DNA of 64,000 nt, from positions 9,450,409 to 9,514,408 of the forward strand of contig JAJEKV010000002.1 of the NCBI GenBank assembly GCA_021234155.1, in the 5' to 3' direction. The notes under the pieces were generated by a model. The model was not told the origin of the DNA. It saw nothing but the letters and a program-made list of their open reading frames with translations, and ran no database searches. The position numbers were made by a program, and so were the translations under genes. This DNA comes from Isoetes taiwanensis (taxonomy: Eukaryota; Streptophyta; Lycopodiopsida; Isoetales; Isoetaceae). Below are positions 1 to 11,149 of this stretch, in pieces. Position 1 is the first letter of the stretch; the number at the start of each line of letters is the position of its first letter.

Positions 1-59
1 AGGCGAACCTGAGATCCTCCATGCCCCAGGAGAAGATGGATGGCGGTCGCGAGTGGTAT

Positions 60-915
60 GTTATGTTGATGTAGGCAAAACAAATGGTAAGGTGGATCTT
101 GTGTTACACTCGAAAAGAAAGAGGCCGATCTTATGAAGAAACAAGGTATTCTTATCACTTGTGAGGGCGGGGATGACATATGTTGTCAACTCCTAGTGGA
201 GGTTGTGAAGAACCAGCTGGTTTCAAAAGATGAAGAAGGGGGCAGAGTCTTGAAAGATCAGGATGGCCTCGTCAGTTACACATGCTATTGGTGAAGGGGG
301 GGCGGTGAGGGCTGCTTTCAAATGAGGAGGCTAGTCAAAAGTATCGAGGGAACAATTACCCACTTGGCCAATCTTTACACATCCCATCCATGTTGGCCGT
401 GGAGGCAATGCTAGATGGAGACAACACATAAGTCAAGTCTTGTTAGCGGGAGGTATGATCACATAAAGTCAAGCATGCAAGCATGCAAAGAGAAATATTG
501 AGGCGATGGTGAGGAATCGGGCCAAGTTCTATGCCGGTGGCGTGCTTCCTTGGATAAGAAAAAGGATGCTCCACTCCGGTGGACAACACTAGAAGAGCTA
601 ACATTGGAGAACCCTAATGTATGCTTCCTTATTATTGGCCGGAATGACATTCTATTGAGCTGCTTGATCCCTATCAACCGGGCTAAGCAAACCCGGACAA
701 ACAATGTATACGCTACATTACAACCACGGGGAGGTGTGGGTTTCTAAGCCCCCATACCCTATGAGAGGACTGGCGAGAGATTAGTGCAACATTGAGCGAA
801 ATCCGAAGTCTTTCTTTATAAAAGGTTAGTATATTTGGTGGAATAGAATCGGATATATCAAGTAGCAATACTTGCGGTAGACTAGGTCCTTGTGTCAAAG
901 GCGCCAAAAGGATGG
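60..915 (+). pseudogene. Decayed coding sequence, family unknown
   Basis: Short open stretches on the plus strand read as protein without a long intact frame. One around 130-290 contains the run MKKQGILITCEGGDDICCQL and ends at a stop near 291. Another at 550-747 contains LRWTTLEELTLENPNVCFLI. I recognise no domain. Frames shift repeatedly over short distances, so this is a broken gene or an error-laden mobile-element copy. It appears to be the first part of a longer plus-strand coding region that runs to about 4190. Confidence 0.3.
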
Positions 916-1395
916 CGTGAATTCATCTTTGCCAATTGGCGCTGGCGTGTATGGAGAACCGTAATGTCGGCATGAATACGCATGCTGAATGACATTCTAT
1001 ATCACATTTTCATCGGTGGGACGAATACGCCCGAAAACAATGCGGTCGTTACCAATTGGCGCTGGCGTGTATTCATCGCCACCATGAAAATGCACTACAT
1101 AGGACTTGGTGGCGTGGGCGTGTATTCATGCGAAATCATTTGCCATGTCTTTGGCGCTGGCGTTAATTCATATTTGCCAATTGGAATGGCGTGTATTCGT
1201 CAAGTAATTGTCATCATGAATACGCCCTTGCTAGGTGCCAGCGATCCGCTGATCAAATGCAATACATTGGCAATTGGCGTGGCGTGTATTCATCTTGACA
1301 ATTGAGGAGGAATACGCCCGCCCGCGAATTGGCAACATGAATCGCCCCTTGTATGCGAATTGGCAACATGAATTCACGCCCGGTAATTAGCCGCG
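915..1395. repeat. Degenerate array of inverted short motifs
   Basis: The motif GGCGTGTATTCAT and its reverse complement ATGAATACGCC recur many times in both orientations, often next to GCCAATTGGCGCTGG or AATTGGC. Examples lie near 930, 970, 1020, 1060, 1120, 1165, 1185, 1215, 1280, 1310, 1340 and 1365. Spacing is irregular (about 20-60 bp), so it is not a simple tandem repeat. Related pieces recur near 3455-3515. The mixed orientation would let single strands fold into many hairpins. Function unknown. Confidence 0.6.
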
Positions 1396-1559
1396 GTTGC
1401 CTTTGGCGTTCCTGATTATCCTTTTTGCTTGATCTAAAAAGCTGTTAATTTTTGTATGCCCTGCTCATATTGGCTGACATGCTTTCCTTACGCGTGCAGC
1501 CCTTACGTGGAACAACTTCCGTCATGCCCCCGGCAATGGATAGAATATGGAAGACCCCG

Positions 1560-2237
1560 CAAACAAAGCGAGGGAGGAGCGAAGTCACGAGGAGTTTAAG
1601 GCATTGGAAAAGACCTTGAAAGCTCGGACTATCATCAAGATAGGAAACCAAGAGCCAAAAAGCAGGGGGAAAAAAGCTGGGGAGGAAGCGGTGAGGCGTG
1701 CGGCGACTTCGAGGAGGTCCTGAGATGCCTACAAGATCGTCTTAGCTGGGGCGAAGTGCAGGCAAAGTGGAGCGAGTTGCAGGATGCTTATGCTTTCGAG
1801 AAGCGACTACGGACCCAATGGGGACGAGTGCCTCCTCAAGATACTTCAATATTTGATCTCAAGACTAGAGATGAGGAAAGTACGGGGCCTTCAAGATGAT
1901 GAAATCATTTGGTTGTTAAATCAATGCATAAACAAAGAAGTTCTATACAAGAAGGCTTCTTCAGTTAAGGATAAAATGTCCTTCATTGATTGTTGCACTC
2001 ATATAAAGAACATGCGAGTTATGAAGGTAGTAGTTGGTGAAGAACTTGAAGCTATCGGTGATATAACATTATGCGAAAGTCGGCCTGCTAGACAAGTATG
2101 GCGTGTCTGCTGATGACATCAAAATACGTCTTTTGGTGAAGGAATTTTTGCAAAGCGAGGAAATCAAAAAGAACCAACGGCACACCTCAAAAGCTATCGA
2201 TAAGGTGATGATGAAATTTGAGAAGAAAGGTTATTAG
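1560..2237 (+). pseudogene. Broken gene fragment, family unknown
   Basis: A plus-strand reading frame runs from about 1560, with one in-frame stop near 1720, through an open stretch at 1784-2113. It contains SDYGPNGDECLLKILQYL and ends, after a frame change near 2085-2100, in a lysine-rich tail that stops at 2235-2237 (DDIKIRLLVKEFLQSEEIKK). The composition is that of a soluble helical protein rich in Lys and Glu. No family is recognised. The frame change is in the same style as the lesions seen in the mobile elements of this window, so the break may be an assembly error instead of true decay. Confidence 0.35.
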
Positions 2238-2437
2238 ATCTAAAAGATGTTGGTGGTGACTTACGCACTTCAATACCCTGGTCTCTCGGCGGCTATAAAG
2301 GTCTCCTACCGATACAACAATAGGCCCTCGTAATATTTCTCTGTTTGTATTGGATAGCGGGGAATGCAAAAAGGAGAAGGGATGACTCAACGAATTACTA
2401 GCAGTTTTTAGTAGGCTGCATAGGCTTAACAACTTCG

Positions 2438-3395
2438 GAAGCTCTTTACTATTGTCATCATATGCCCCAGGGAGAGCCTCATATGCATGCTTTGGTGGCT
2501 TCATACGACTTGGAATGCCTAAAGGTCGTTAGGGAAGGCTCTCTTCTCTTTGAGACAAAGGATCTTGATTTGAGGATGCGGTATAAAAGCGCTTGTATAA
2601 TCTTCATAATGATATCCCTTGTGCGGATAGCGACTATAGGGTAGCTAAGAGCAAAGGGGCATCGGATAAAGGTGCATGGCGGTGTTTTCTTTTGGATGAA
2701 CCCAACTTGAAAAATGTCTTCTACAAAGATGAATGAGGATGCAAATGAATGCGAGGAATTTGATGTTTCCTAACCTCTACGGAAAGACATCACTCTGGAA
2801 TTGCGACAAACAAAAGGGACCCTTGAATAAACATGGGTTTGCAATCAATCGGCAAGCTATCTTGTTGAGGCATTTGCACCACTTGATACCACTAGCGTGA
2901 ATTGCATGTTGGAGGGTATATTGGTAGAGAGGCCACGAAGACATCAAGAAGATGTTTAAGTTTAGATCAGCGATGACCGAGTCCGGGGGATTTCCTTGAA
3001 GTGTTTTTGAAAAGGTACTAGCCACGGCTGATTGGGGTCTGTCAAAGATAAAAACCCGTGGGCTTTGGTACCTTACAAAGGCGGAAGCGAGAATACTAGT
3101 TCACAAAACCCTCAGAGTGCAACTCGAGAATGTTCAAAAAGCAATGCAACCCCAGGAAGGCGAAATGCTAGGCGGGAGCATTGAGACCATGGGAAAAAAT
3201 TTGGCGTCCATGCTTGATAACATTCAAGCGGTAATGTCGGCTTGGGGAATGCAGCTGCGGCGATTCTTTGATAGCGGCCGGGATGATCATGCAAGCTCGG
3301 ATGCAACCAGCGAGGTTAGGAATCAAACCCCTGTGGTAGCTTTCATAGAAGAAGCGTGTCAGAACTTAGCGGTGGCGTTCATGCTTCGACGATAA
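2438..3395 (+). pseudogene. Broken coding region, family unknown
   Basis: Three plus-strand stretches in order look protein-coding: 2462-2644, roughly 2790-2960 (with a piece reading APLDTTSVNCMLEGILVE), and an open frame from about 3025 to 3395. The last contains TKAEARILVHKTLRVQLENV and a Met-rich helical segment. No domain is recognised. Together with the flanking fragments this suggests one long or several consecutive genes on the plus strand, now interrupted. Confidence 0.3.
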
Positions 3396-3756
3396 GCATC
3401 AGGGGAGTGAAGTAGATGCTGCGGCTGCTGCGGATGGCCGGCGGCGATGAAAGGTAATTCACGCCCGGTAGCGATATGTAGCTTATTTATGAAGGATAAA
3501 AAGCGCTTGGCGTGTATTGCGAACACTTTTGCATGGCTAACTCTTTGTTTTCCATGGTTCGGGCCTCCACGCTTGTGACAAAATCATTGTCTTGATCACG
3601 AATGGTGTCTGTGTAAAAGCGTTTCCTAAGAAGGTTATTAGCGGGGATGACTTGAGCAAGTCCCTCTAGAATCGAATACTAAGTGGATCTATCCTCGTCC
3701 ACACTTAGAAGATATGATGAATGGCGTTGATTGTTTAGAGTTGCCATCGGTCCTCA

Positions 3757-4186
3757 ATGGAGCGAAATGTTGATGAAGTACTTAGGGTGTTACCAAGCAT
3801 GAATCGAGACTTTGTGGCGATTTGGGACCAAAGTAAGTGTATAAAGTTTCCATATCCAAGAGATCGGATGGCAAAACCGGTCTTAAGTGAAACATCTTGG
3901 TACTATGATGGATCAACTTGGCATTCAAAGAAAGAGGACATCATAATAGTAGATGATGATGCTCTTAAGTGCTTTTATAATCAAGGTCGGGGCTCTAAAT
4001 CCACCAACTTATACTCCACAAGATTACTCGGATGAGTTTCTAGTACTATTCATGTCCATCAGTTGGCAGCTTACGGTAAAAGAATGTCGGATGTTGTCAA
4101 AAGCGCATCGAGAACTAGATCGGACTAAGGAGATGGATCCCTATCTGGAGAGTTATTTGACAAAGAAAGGACTAGTCCCTCCATGA
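3757..4186 (+). pseudogene. Two overlapping frames of one broken gene end
   Basis: A frame opening at 3757 reads through MNRDFVAIWDQSKCIKFPYP and an acidic IIIVDDDA segment. The reading then appears to continue in the next frame from about 3990 (PTYTPQDYSDEFLVLFMSIS) to a stop at 4184-4186. Joined by a single frame change near 3985-3995 they would give a C-terminal piece of roughly 140 residues. The family is not recognised. This is the right end of the decayed coding region that starts near position 60. Confidence 0.35.
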
Positions 4187-4189
4187 TGT

Positions 4190-5670
4190 AATCTTCATAT
4201 CAAGTGAATACAATGTAAAAAGTGTTCTGTGTATATTGATGTGTTGTTACCTACAAATGCTATTGAAACACCACATTCTTCTTACTAAAACAAGAAAATG
4301 TTAAACCACCCACTACTACAATGCAAAAATTTGCAACAATGCAAAACAGCATGTCACACAACAAAACACTATATTGAGAAAAGGGTATGCAAAAGTGGCG
4401 TGCTTTTGGAACAGACATAAATCCAATTTAAATGAATGATGGTTAGAGGGTCTCCGAGTTCTATGCTTGATTAGATCCAAATTATTAGCACAACCAATAT
4501 TATTCAAAAGGAAGACTACTAATACATAATAATTGACACCCTTGTTAGGCAAGCTTGTGTAACTATAACAAGACAGCAAAATGCATGAGAAAGGATGCAT
4601 TAATTCTTCTTAAAGTGCAATGATAGATTCACGACCTAAAAAGGCAAGATCATTCATGTCACTGCATGGTTAGGAATGTACATAGGATGCTAGTAAATCC
4701 ATGGTATTATAAATGAAGCTCTCTAGGTTGGTATGTCCCTTTTGCATTTTTTATACAAGTAATCCAGTAGTAAACTTATAGAAAACCAGAACCATCACTT
4801 GGAGCTTTGTATTAAAAGCTTACCTGTTTAGGCTAACAACCTCAATTCCCTCTGCAAGCTGCGGCCCCAAAATAAGCGAGAACCCACAAATCCATTTCCT
4901 CCTAATACAACTATCTGTGTTCATCTCAACGTAAGAAGGCAATGGAGGTAAAGGGTAGAGACAATATATCATGCTAAGTGGATACCATATTCAATTTATC
5001 TGCATGACAAGACAATATGGCACAACTCTTATCAGGTAAAATGGGGGTTCACAAACAATCACCTTTTCTGTAAGAACTCTAGCAGTGATATCAATTGGAG
5101 TAGATGTATAATCAGTTGCGTTGTTTCCACCATAAGCACATTTCACTGCTTCTGCATGTTATAAAAAGAAAAAATTAAGAACCAAGACTTTAAAATCGGT
5201 CGGCAATTTGGTTTGTAGAAAATGATGTTATTTACGATCACGGGTGTTAAAGATTTTGTAAAAGCCGTAGAAAAAGCGAAGAAATTCCATTTTTAGCAAT
5301 AGCTCAAGTTAAATTAGGAGCTGCGGCAAAGGTTTATAGTATAGCAAAAGAAAACAAGAGCAAACAAGAAAATAGCCCACCTACAAAATTGATTACCTTG
5401 GCCGAGGCCGAGGGCACGATGCGGGAAATGAGGCGGTAGAGTGATATTTTGATATGAGCATTTCATCAATTGCGGATGTGTGTTGGAAATTTGAATGGGG
5501 CTCCTCCTTCCACCGATCCGGTGAGGCCAAGCGGGCGCCATAAACAATCTACTAAATAATGCTTGGAAGAAGAAGAAGAAGGTCGAGGCTGCGCCATAGC
5601 ACGCTTAGCGAAGGAATGGAAATTTGGATGACCAAAGTTCTGACGGCGGCCCGGTTTGGGCGATCATAAG
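4190..5670. other. No recognisable gene
   Basis: AT-rich sequence with only short open frames in both strands and no domain, terminal repeat or RNA gene that I can identify. Confidence 0.5.
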
Positions 5671-5671
5671 C

Positions 5672-5770
5672 ATATGCTAGGCATATGCCGGCATATACCT
5701 GGATATGCCCATATACCCACATAAACGAGGGTTTGCCCCACCTAGGGGCAACCCAAAAAGAAACAAGGTG
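5672..5770 (+). repeat. Hairpin-bearing dispersed repeat, copy 1
   Basis: An imperfect palindrome built on GCATAT/ATATGC (about 5670-5709) is followed by CCCACATAAAC, then GGGTTTGCCCC and its near-inverse GGGGCAACCC, then AAAAAGAAACAA. The same order, in the same orientation, is seen at about 9139-9238. The pair brackets a 3.5-kb segment carrying sucrose synthase pieces. They could be two insertions of one short element, or terminal repeats of a composite element. Confidence 0.6.
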
Positions 5771-6639
5771 CTGCGCACGGAGGGTTGCCCTCTAGTTTTC
5801 TGAGGGTAAAGTGGCTTAAATGAAACCGTGTGGAATCAAAATATCTACTTCGAACTCCCCACTATATCTGCCAACTCAATATTTAAATTAAGCTAGACGT
5901 CTACCATATTTTTACAAGAGTTTATAGATCCCGTACATTCATCGAATGGTTTCTAGTCTACTTAGGGTCGAGTGCACACTTGCATGATAGATGGGGTGCA
6001 ACCATCCATGGAAAAAATGAAGCTCTTCCCTCTTTAACTAGCAGCTATTTGTCAATATCATCGACTTGATAATATGATGCCCAAATCAAGGGTAGGCATT
6101 CCAAGGTCTCTTGCCGCTTTGGAAGCCCGCGGTTTCTCATAACCCCTTATGTAAAACTAATCACCATTCCTCTAGCTGTTATTGAACTAAACAACCATAC
6201 ATCTCTCAAATAAATGGAAAGAAGCTGACTCTATACACGTAGTATTCACCACAATAACAGAGAAGTAAGGTTCCTATGCTAAACTTCTCTTTTTTGCCAT
6301 GATGCATATTAGCATCAAAAGCCTGAATGTTTTAACATTTTTCAATGCCATTTTTGTTAATTGAGCAATATTTTGCGGTGCTAAGTGTGCCACCCCTTTT
6401 CTGATTGATTGCTTATGCTAACATACACCAAAATCTCTCTTTATAAATAATGTAAAAAGGTATTGAAGCACATCAAGAAACACTATATTCTTCTGTCCTC
6501 CTCCCTCTCTCAACACGAAAACATCCTCCAATAAAATGAAATGCACTGGAATAAATAAAGAAAAGGAAAAATAAGTACCATAATTACACCTTGACATATG
6601 CAAAATTGAAAGCAAGCACCTACAAAAGTTGTCACGTCA

Positions 6640-7802
6640 AATGTTCATCTTGATCCTTTGATGCTGGGACATGTTTTGCTTGCAAAAAATGAAGACAATT
6701 TACGGTAAGGTAAACATGTTTTTGATTTTGTAAGTACTCATGTACCATTTCCTTGAACTTGAGAATATAAAGCATCTCAATATATCGGCGAGCTTGTTGT
6801 GCATTCAAACTTGATGCAAGCTTCAAAAGCCATACACTCCAGCGAGTCTCATTAATTTTTCAGCATATAATTTCCATGTATATCTGAAATATAACAATTT
6901 GATTGGTGTGAAGCATTAAAGGAGATTTACTTATTATCAATACCTCTCATAAATAAGTTTGAGACCACTAGTTGATACTTTGTCCCAATAATCACTTTCA
7001 TTCTTGCATTTTTCGAAGAAATCGACAATTATATTGTTCATCTCCTCACCATTATAAGGATCAATATAGAAACCCAATTCTCTGTTTATTATAATCTCTG
7101 CAGGGCCACCATGTTGAGTTGCAAATGTAGACAACCCACATGTCTAGTTCAAGTAAAAGAGATCCATCTTCAGGCCTGTAAATGTACAGCATGTTGATTT
7201 TGTTTGTTCCACTCTTATGTAACTTTCAAGATTGCTATTGCTAGTATCATACTTGCATCCAACAGTGGCTTCTTTCAACTCCAAGTAGTTCTTCAGAGTA
7301 AGAGATTCAATGGTAAAGGTATCAACATTGATTTGGGCGTACTCCCATTTTCCTAGCTGATTCCTGACTGCTAAAGCAATCCATGGTGGAAAAACAACAG
7401 CTTCCTGATTAAAAAGGACTTCAGTACTGCATTCATATTTCTTCCTCCCAAACATTTTTTCTTTTGTTTTCTCCTTAAATCTTTACCTGCACTTTCTGCA
7501 ATAAGTCCCCAAAACCACCATCACCAAGCTTCTTGCGCACATTTTCATCTTCAATCCCTTTGAACACACTTTCTTTTAGGTCCTTGCCTTGCACTAGATT
7601 TCCACCTTGATCTACAAACCTGCACATTAGGCATCTCATTCAAAATGTGGGCCTGATCTAAAAACAAACACAAACAAACATAAATAAAGCAACAGACATA
7701 CGTTTTCAAGCTCGGAGCCACATGATCCCGATGCTCAAGCAACAAATCTTGAACATCATCTCTTGCACTCTTGGTAGCCAAATCAATGTCTTCCATGTCC
7801 AT
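6640..7802 (-). pseudogene. Sucrose synthase fragment with the middle missing
   Basis: Sucrose synthase (sucrose + UDP to UDP-glucose + fructose, cytosolic) is recognisable only at its two ends. The N-terminal exon (from 7802, ARDDVQDLLLEHRDHV) is followed by a second piece at about 7615-7497 (RKKLGDGGFGDLLQKVQ). A 92-bp GT-AG intron (7496-7405) comes next. It is followed by EAVVFPPWIALAVR with the rest of the N-terminal regulatory region, down to about 7220. The frame then jumps to the C-terminal glycosyltransferase part (7137-6950, [17 protein letters not shown]), which ends in a splice donor after LKLIYER. The last exon (about 6870-6640, LNAQQARRYIEMLYILKFKE) lacks one G at the expected GFWK, which shifts the frame. 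The normal protein is about 800 residues; the central region, including most of the catalytic GT-B fold, is absent. This is a non-functional partial gene copy. Confidence 0.85.
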
Positions 7803-8111
7803 TTTTTATTAGCAGGTGCTTGGCAAACAACAAGGCTCAGATCTAGAAAAACCATCACGGCCCGATACTCTAAATACAGACTGCAAAGGATATACCTACT
7901 TGTGTATGCAATCTCGAATCAAGAAGAAAGGCCAAGCCAACAGACCTGTCCAAATCTATAAATGTAAGAAAGGAATCGACTGAAGCAAAGCGAGCATCTG
8001 CTAACTTGCTTGTTACCAATTGTCATGTTGAGTTGGTGCTTTTCCTTTTCGAGTTTTTTCGATACGCAAATTTGACTACTTTTTGACCAAACCATACTCC
8101 GACAAAGACAA
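7803..8111. other. No recognisable gene
   Basis: Sequence upstream of the sucrose synthase fragment, possibly its former 5' flank. No promoter motif stands out. Confidence 0.4.
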
Positions 8112-8462
8112 TTAGGCGATTAGCCTCGATTTACTATCTTTTAGAGCTTTGGAGATTTTTAAAGGCATTTGGTCATCATGCAAACAAGAACAAGAAGCGG
8201 TCCCTAAGTACTCTTCTTCTTTGGGACAATCTTTCAATTCCTCAAACCGTCTCTCAAAGCTAATACCACGGCTCCAAGACCACATGAGAAGCGACAATAT
8301 AACCTCTTTAACTCTCTCACTTGAAAGAGTAGCACAATTAACCAAGTGTTCTAATGTTTGCTTCTCGATGCGTGTTAAAGTGACCTCTTTACAATATAAA
8401 TTAATCTCATCATATACCTTATCATGAGAATCCCTAAGTGTGAGAGGCGATTGCTTTGGCAA
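8112..8462 (-). CDS. Hypothetical protein, 116 residues, possible exon
   Basis: An uninterrupted minus-strand frame encodes a helical, charged protein with a Cys-x-Cys pair near the C-terminus (TASCSCLHDD) and a Trp-Ser-Trp-Ser segment. I do not recognise a family. It could be a captured exon, because it sits in the same repeat-bracketed segment as the sucrose synthase fragment. No start context, splice site or neighbouring exon confirms expression. Confidence 0.3.
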   Translation of the reverse strand: MPKQSPLTLRDSHDKVYDEINLYCKEVTLTRIEKQTLEHLVNCATLSSERVKEVILSLLMWSWSRGISFERRFEELKDCPKEEEYLGTASCSCLHDDQMPLKISKALKDSKSRLIA

Positions 8463-9138
8463 ATTCGAGAAATAAAGTGAATGGAAAAGGATTTATGCTA
8501 CTCTTACGAGAGAAGAAGATACTTGGCCGAGAAAATTTGTGCGGTGCACTCAAAATGAAAGAGTTTATATCCATCTTCAATAAAGTTTGTGATCAATTTG
8601 ACGACTAACTTCGGGAGGCGAAGTTCCCAAATCTTACAGTAAAATTACGGTAATCTTCTGCGGAAGACATATGGAAAATACAAAGGATATCAAAACTTAC
8701 AATATACGTGGGCGATTGTCCAAAGGCTAAGTCCTTCAAAGGAATGGCCAATTATGTTAAGCAGGAAGCATGAGCTCTTTCTCTGAGGGCTTCCATAACT
8801 TTTGTTATGCCTTGAATTTCACTTAAGGCTTCAAAAGCGCCATTTTATGCTCAAAGATGATGAACTCTCGGAAATCGGCAATGAAATGCTCGTTTTCTCA
8901 TTACCTTTCGATTAGGGCTGCCCAGCCCGGCATGAAGGAGTTCATTATCGACTTTCTTGCGTATATCTAAACCTAAAACACATTACGCTTTGCTTGCATC
9001 GTCGAATGTACAATCAAATACAAGATTCGGGGAAGAAGCATTATCGACCATGGAGCCTTGCCGATTACGGTTCGGCTTCAAAATCGGGCGTCGAAGGCGG
9101 CCGCGGTTTATAGGAAATAGGAGGTTTTTAGCAGTCAC
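8463..9138. other. No recognisable gene
   Basis: Mixed-composition sequence with no extended frame, terminal repeat or RNA gene that I can identify. Confidence 0.4.
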
Positions 9139-9238
9139 CAGCATATCCTAGGGATATTCAAGAATATACCTAGGATATGCCAAAAGCCCACATAAACAAG
9201 GGTTTGCCCCCCTAGGGGCAACCCAAAAAGAAAAAAGT
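9139..9238 (+). repeat. Hairpin-bearing dispersed repeat, copy 2
   Basis: It starts with a nearly perfect palindrome at 9141-9180: 19-bp arms (GCATATCCTAGGGATATTC and its complement, one mismatch) around a 2-bp loop. CCCACATAAAC and the GGGTTTGCCCC / GGGGCAACCC hairpin follow. Same orientation as the copy at 5672. A shorter relative of the tail (GTGGTGCACACGAG then GTTGCCCTCTGATGG) is at about 14490-14530. Confidence 0.65.
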
Positions 9239-9776
9239 GAAACACAATTACATATGTTTTGATGATTGTTAAAGATAACATGTAGACCAAAGATAACATC
9301 TAGAATTTTATGATATAGAGCTTATATTGGATGGTGTAGTTCAAGAGAAGTAACAATATGATGTTCCATGGGAAAAATATGTTACAAATATTGGTGATAG
9401 CTTGTGATTAGAGCAGGAAATGCCGATAGTTTTGACTAGCACCGAAAGCAACTATGAAAGCGGAAAGGCTTGGTTGTAGTGCCAACAAACATATAGGAAT
9501 GTATAAAAACACCACTAGTCATATTTAGCTAAGACTCTGAAAATCAGGAAGTAGTAATTGACTGCTAAATAGTTTGAGATAGTTTGAGCGGGCTGAAAGA
9601 GACTTCTACATTTTAACCTCATTTGATCGGATGGCTCCCGATGATAATCTGTGATTTAAGGATTAACTTGAACATGTTAGATATCTTGATTATCTCGTTG
9701 GTAATGAAATCTCGTTCATGCATCAAATTTTTTAATTAGGGTTCAATTCATACAAGATAAAAAATTGCCATATCCC
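9239..9776. other. No recognisable gene
   Basis: AT-rich spacer with no supported feature. Confidence 0.4.
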
Positions 9777-9779
9777 TTA

Positions 9780-9921
9780 GACTAGGTTCACATGCGCCAT
9801 TGTAGCCACCACCATCGTGTAAAATGCCTCGCCCTTTTACGCCCACCATCAACGACCATCCTTAATTTGCACGGGTAATAACAGGGCCCTTCTCCAGCGA
9901 CTGTCGCATGTGAACCGACTC
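9780..9921 (+). mobile_element. Tourist-like MITE (PIF/Harbinger type), copy A
   Basis: This is a 142-bp element with 17-bp terminal inverted repeats (GACTAGGTTCACATGCG at the left; the right end reads GAGTCGGTTCACATGCG in reverse, 15 of 17 identical). TTA on each side (9777-9779 and 9922-9924) is the 3-bp target duplication typical of PIF/Harbinger elements. A relative of the same length, in reverse orientation, is at 51905-52046. No coding capacity. Confidence 0.85.
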
Positions 9922-9924
9922 TTA

Positions 9925-11149
9925 CCCCCCAAATTCAAAATAAAAGATACCATGCATTGCGGGTCAAGCTCGCTTTGTTTTATTTGTATTATATTTGTAT
10001 CAATGTATGGCATGGATACTGCACGATTCCTCTTCAGTGGACGCAGAGTAAAATTGTTAAGGCTTGTAATTGTTATTCTCTTAATCAAGAAAAGAAAGTA
10101 CTGATTTGGCACATGTACCTTTAGATTCATTTTTATGCATAGATAGGTGGTTGTGTTCAGTTGGATCAGTTTATTCGCTGGGATTATAGTCTTGTCTTTG
10201 CATTTTATTTTGTTATAGTTTTTTGATTGGTGAATCGACCTCAAAAAAAAAAAGAAAAACACGAAATACTCTTGTATTCATTAATGCTACTTCATTCTCT
10301 TCAGAAGTAACTATTTTTAGAGTTCACCAATCAAACCTTGTTGCTGAACGAAAGTACCAAATACATATTTCCACTACATTCACAACCATTGCGAATGATG
10401 TATCTAAGACATCTCTCATGTCTTCAAATTGTGGCCACCTTTAAGACCTTCACAACTTCAAGCACTAATCTCTATCTCCAAAACCTCAACCATACTAATG
10501 CCATTACCTTGACATTTGTACAGAGCATATTTGTCACATGTAGCCAAACAAAGTCGAAGAACTAGAGAGATTGTGTTCTTCCACGTATGAATGCCTTAAT
10601 GAGCAACTAGATCTTATATATCATCTTTGTTGAATAATAGCTCCCTTGCTTTAAAGGAAGTACGTGTAAAGTTATTTAATACACTTACAAGTGCCAACAA
10701 AATGTGGCGAATAATCACCAGTGTTGGACAAAGTGCCACGAACGTTGGACAAAGTGCGAGAACACTAGAAACCAACCAGTTAAAATTGAAAAAAATTTCA
10801 GGTTTAGTCAGTGTATTGTAGGAAAATTTCCTTGGGGAACACAACATATCCCACTTGCCAAAGTAACTAGAAATGGGACCTAAAATTTTTGTCCAACACT
10901 GTTGACTATGCATTCTGTTGAACACGGCTGCAGGTGAACATCACTAAAATCAGACTAACTAAATGGCTCCAATTTTTCAGCAAATGTCCAATTCTTGTCA
11001 CTGTGTCCGCAAGCGTACATATTTATTTCTTGGTCAATTAATAGAGTTAAAGACTCGGACGTATGCCAGTTGGAGAACCTTGACCAATTGTTGGTTGTCT
11101 TGTTTGTGGTTCCCATCAAGAAATTTGGCCATAAACACCAAAAGCGTTT
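9925..11149. promoter_or_regulatory. Upstream region of the intact lectin kinase
   Basis: AT-rich, non-coding by appearance. A W-box core (TTGACC, 11090-11095) overlaps a CCAAT element about 55 bp before the start codon. W-boxes bind WRKY factors and are common in defence-receptor promoters, but one short match is weak evidence. No clear TATA box was assigned. Confidence 0.3.

Noticed and set aside
915-1395. CRISPR-like array
   Set aside because: The motif occurs in both orientations at irregular spacing, the context is a plant nuclear genome, and there are no cas-like genes.
6640-7802. Functional sucrose synthase gene
   Set aside because: The central catalytic part is absent and the last exon has a frame break.
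9849-10262. Minus-strand 137-residue frame as a gene
   Set aside because: It overlaps the end of a MITE, is low-complexity (Phe/Lys runs) and resembles no family.
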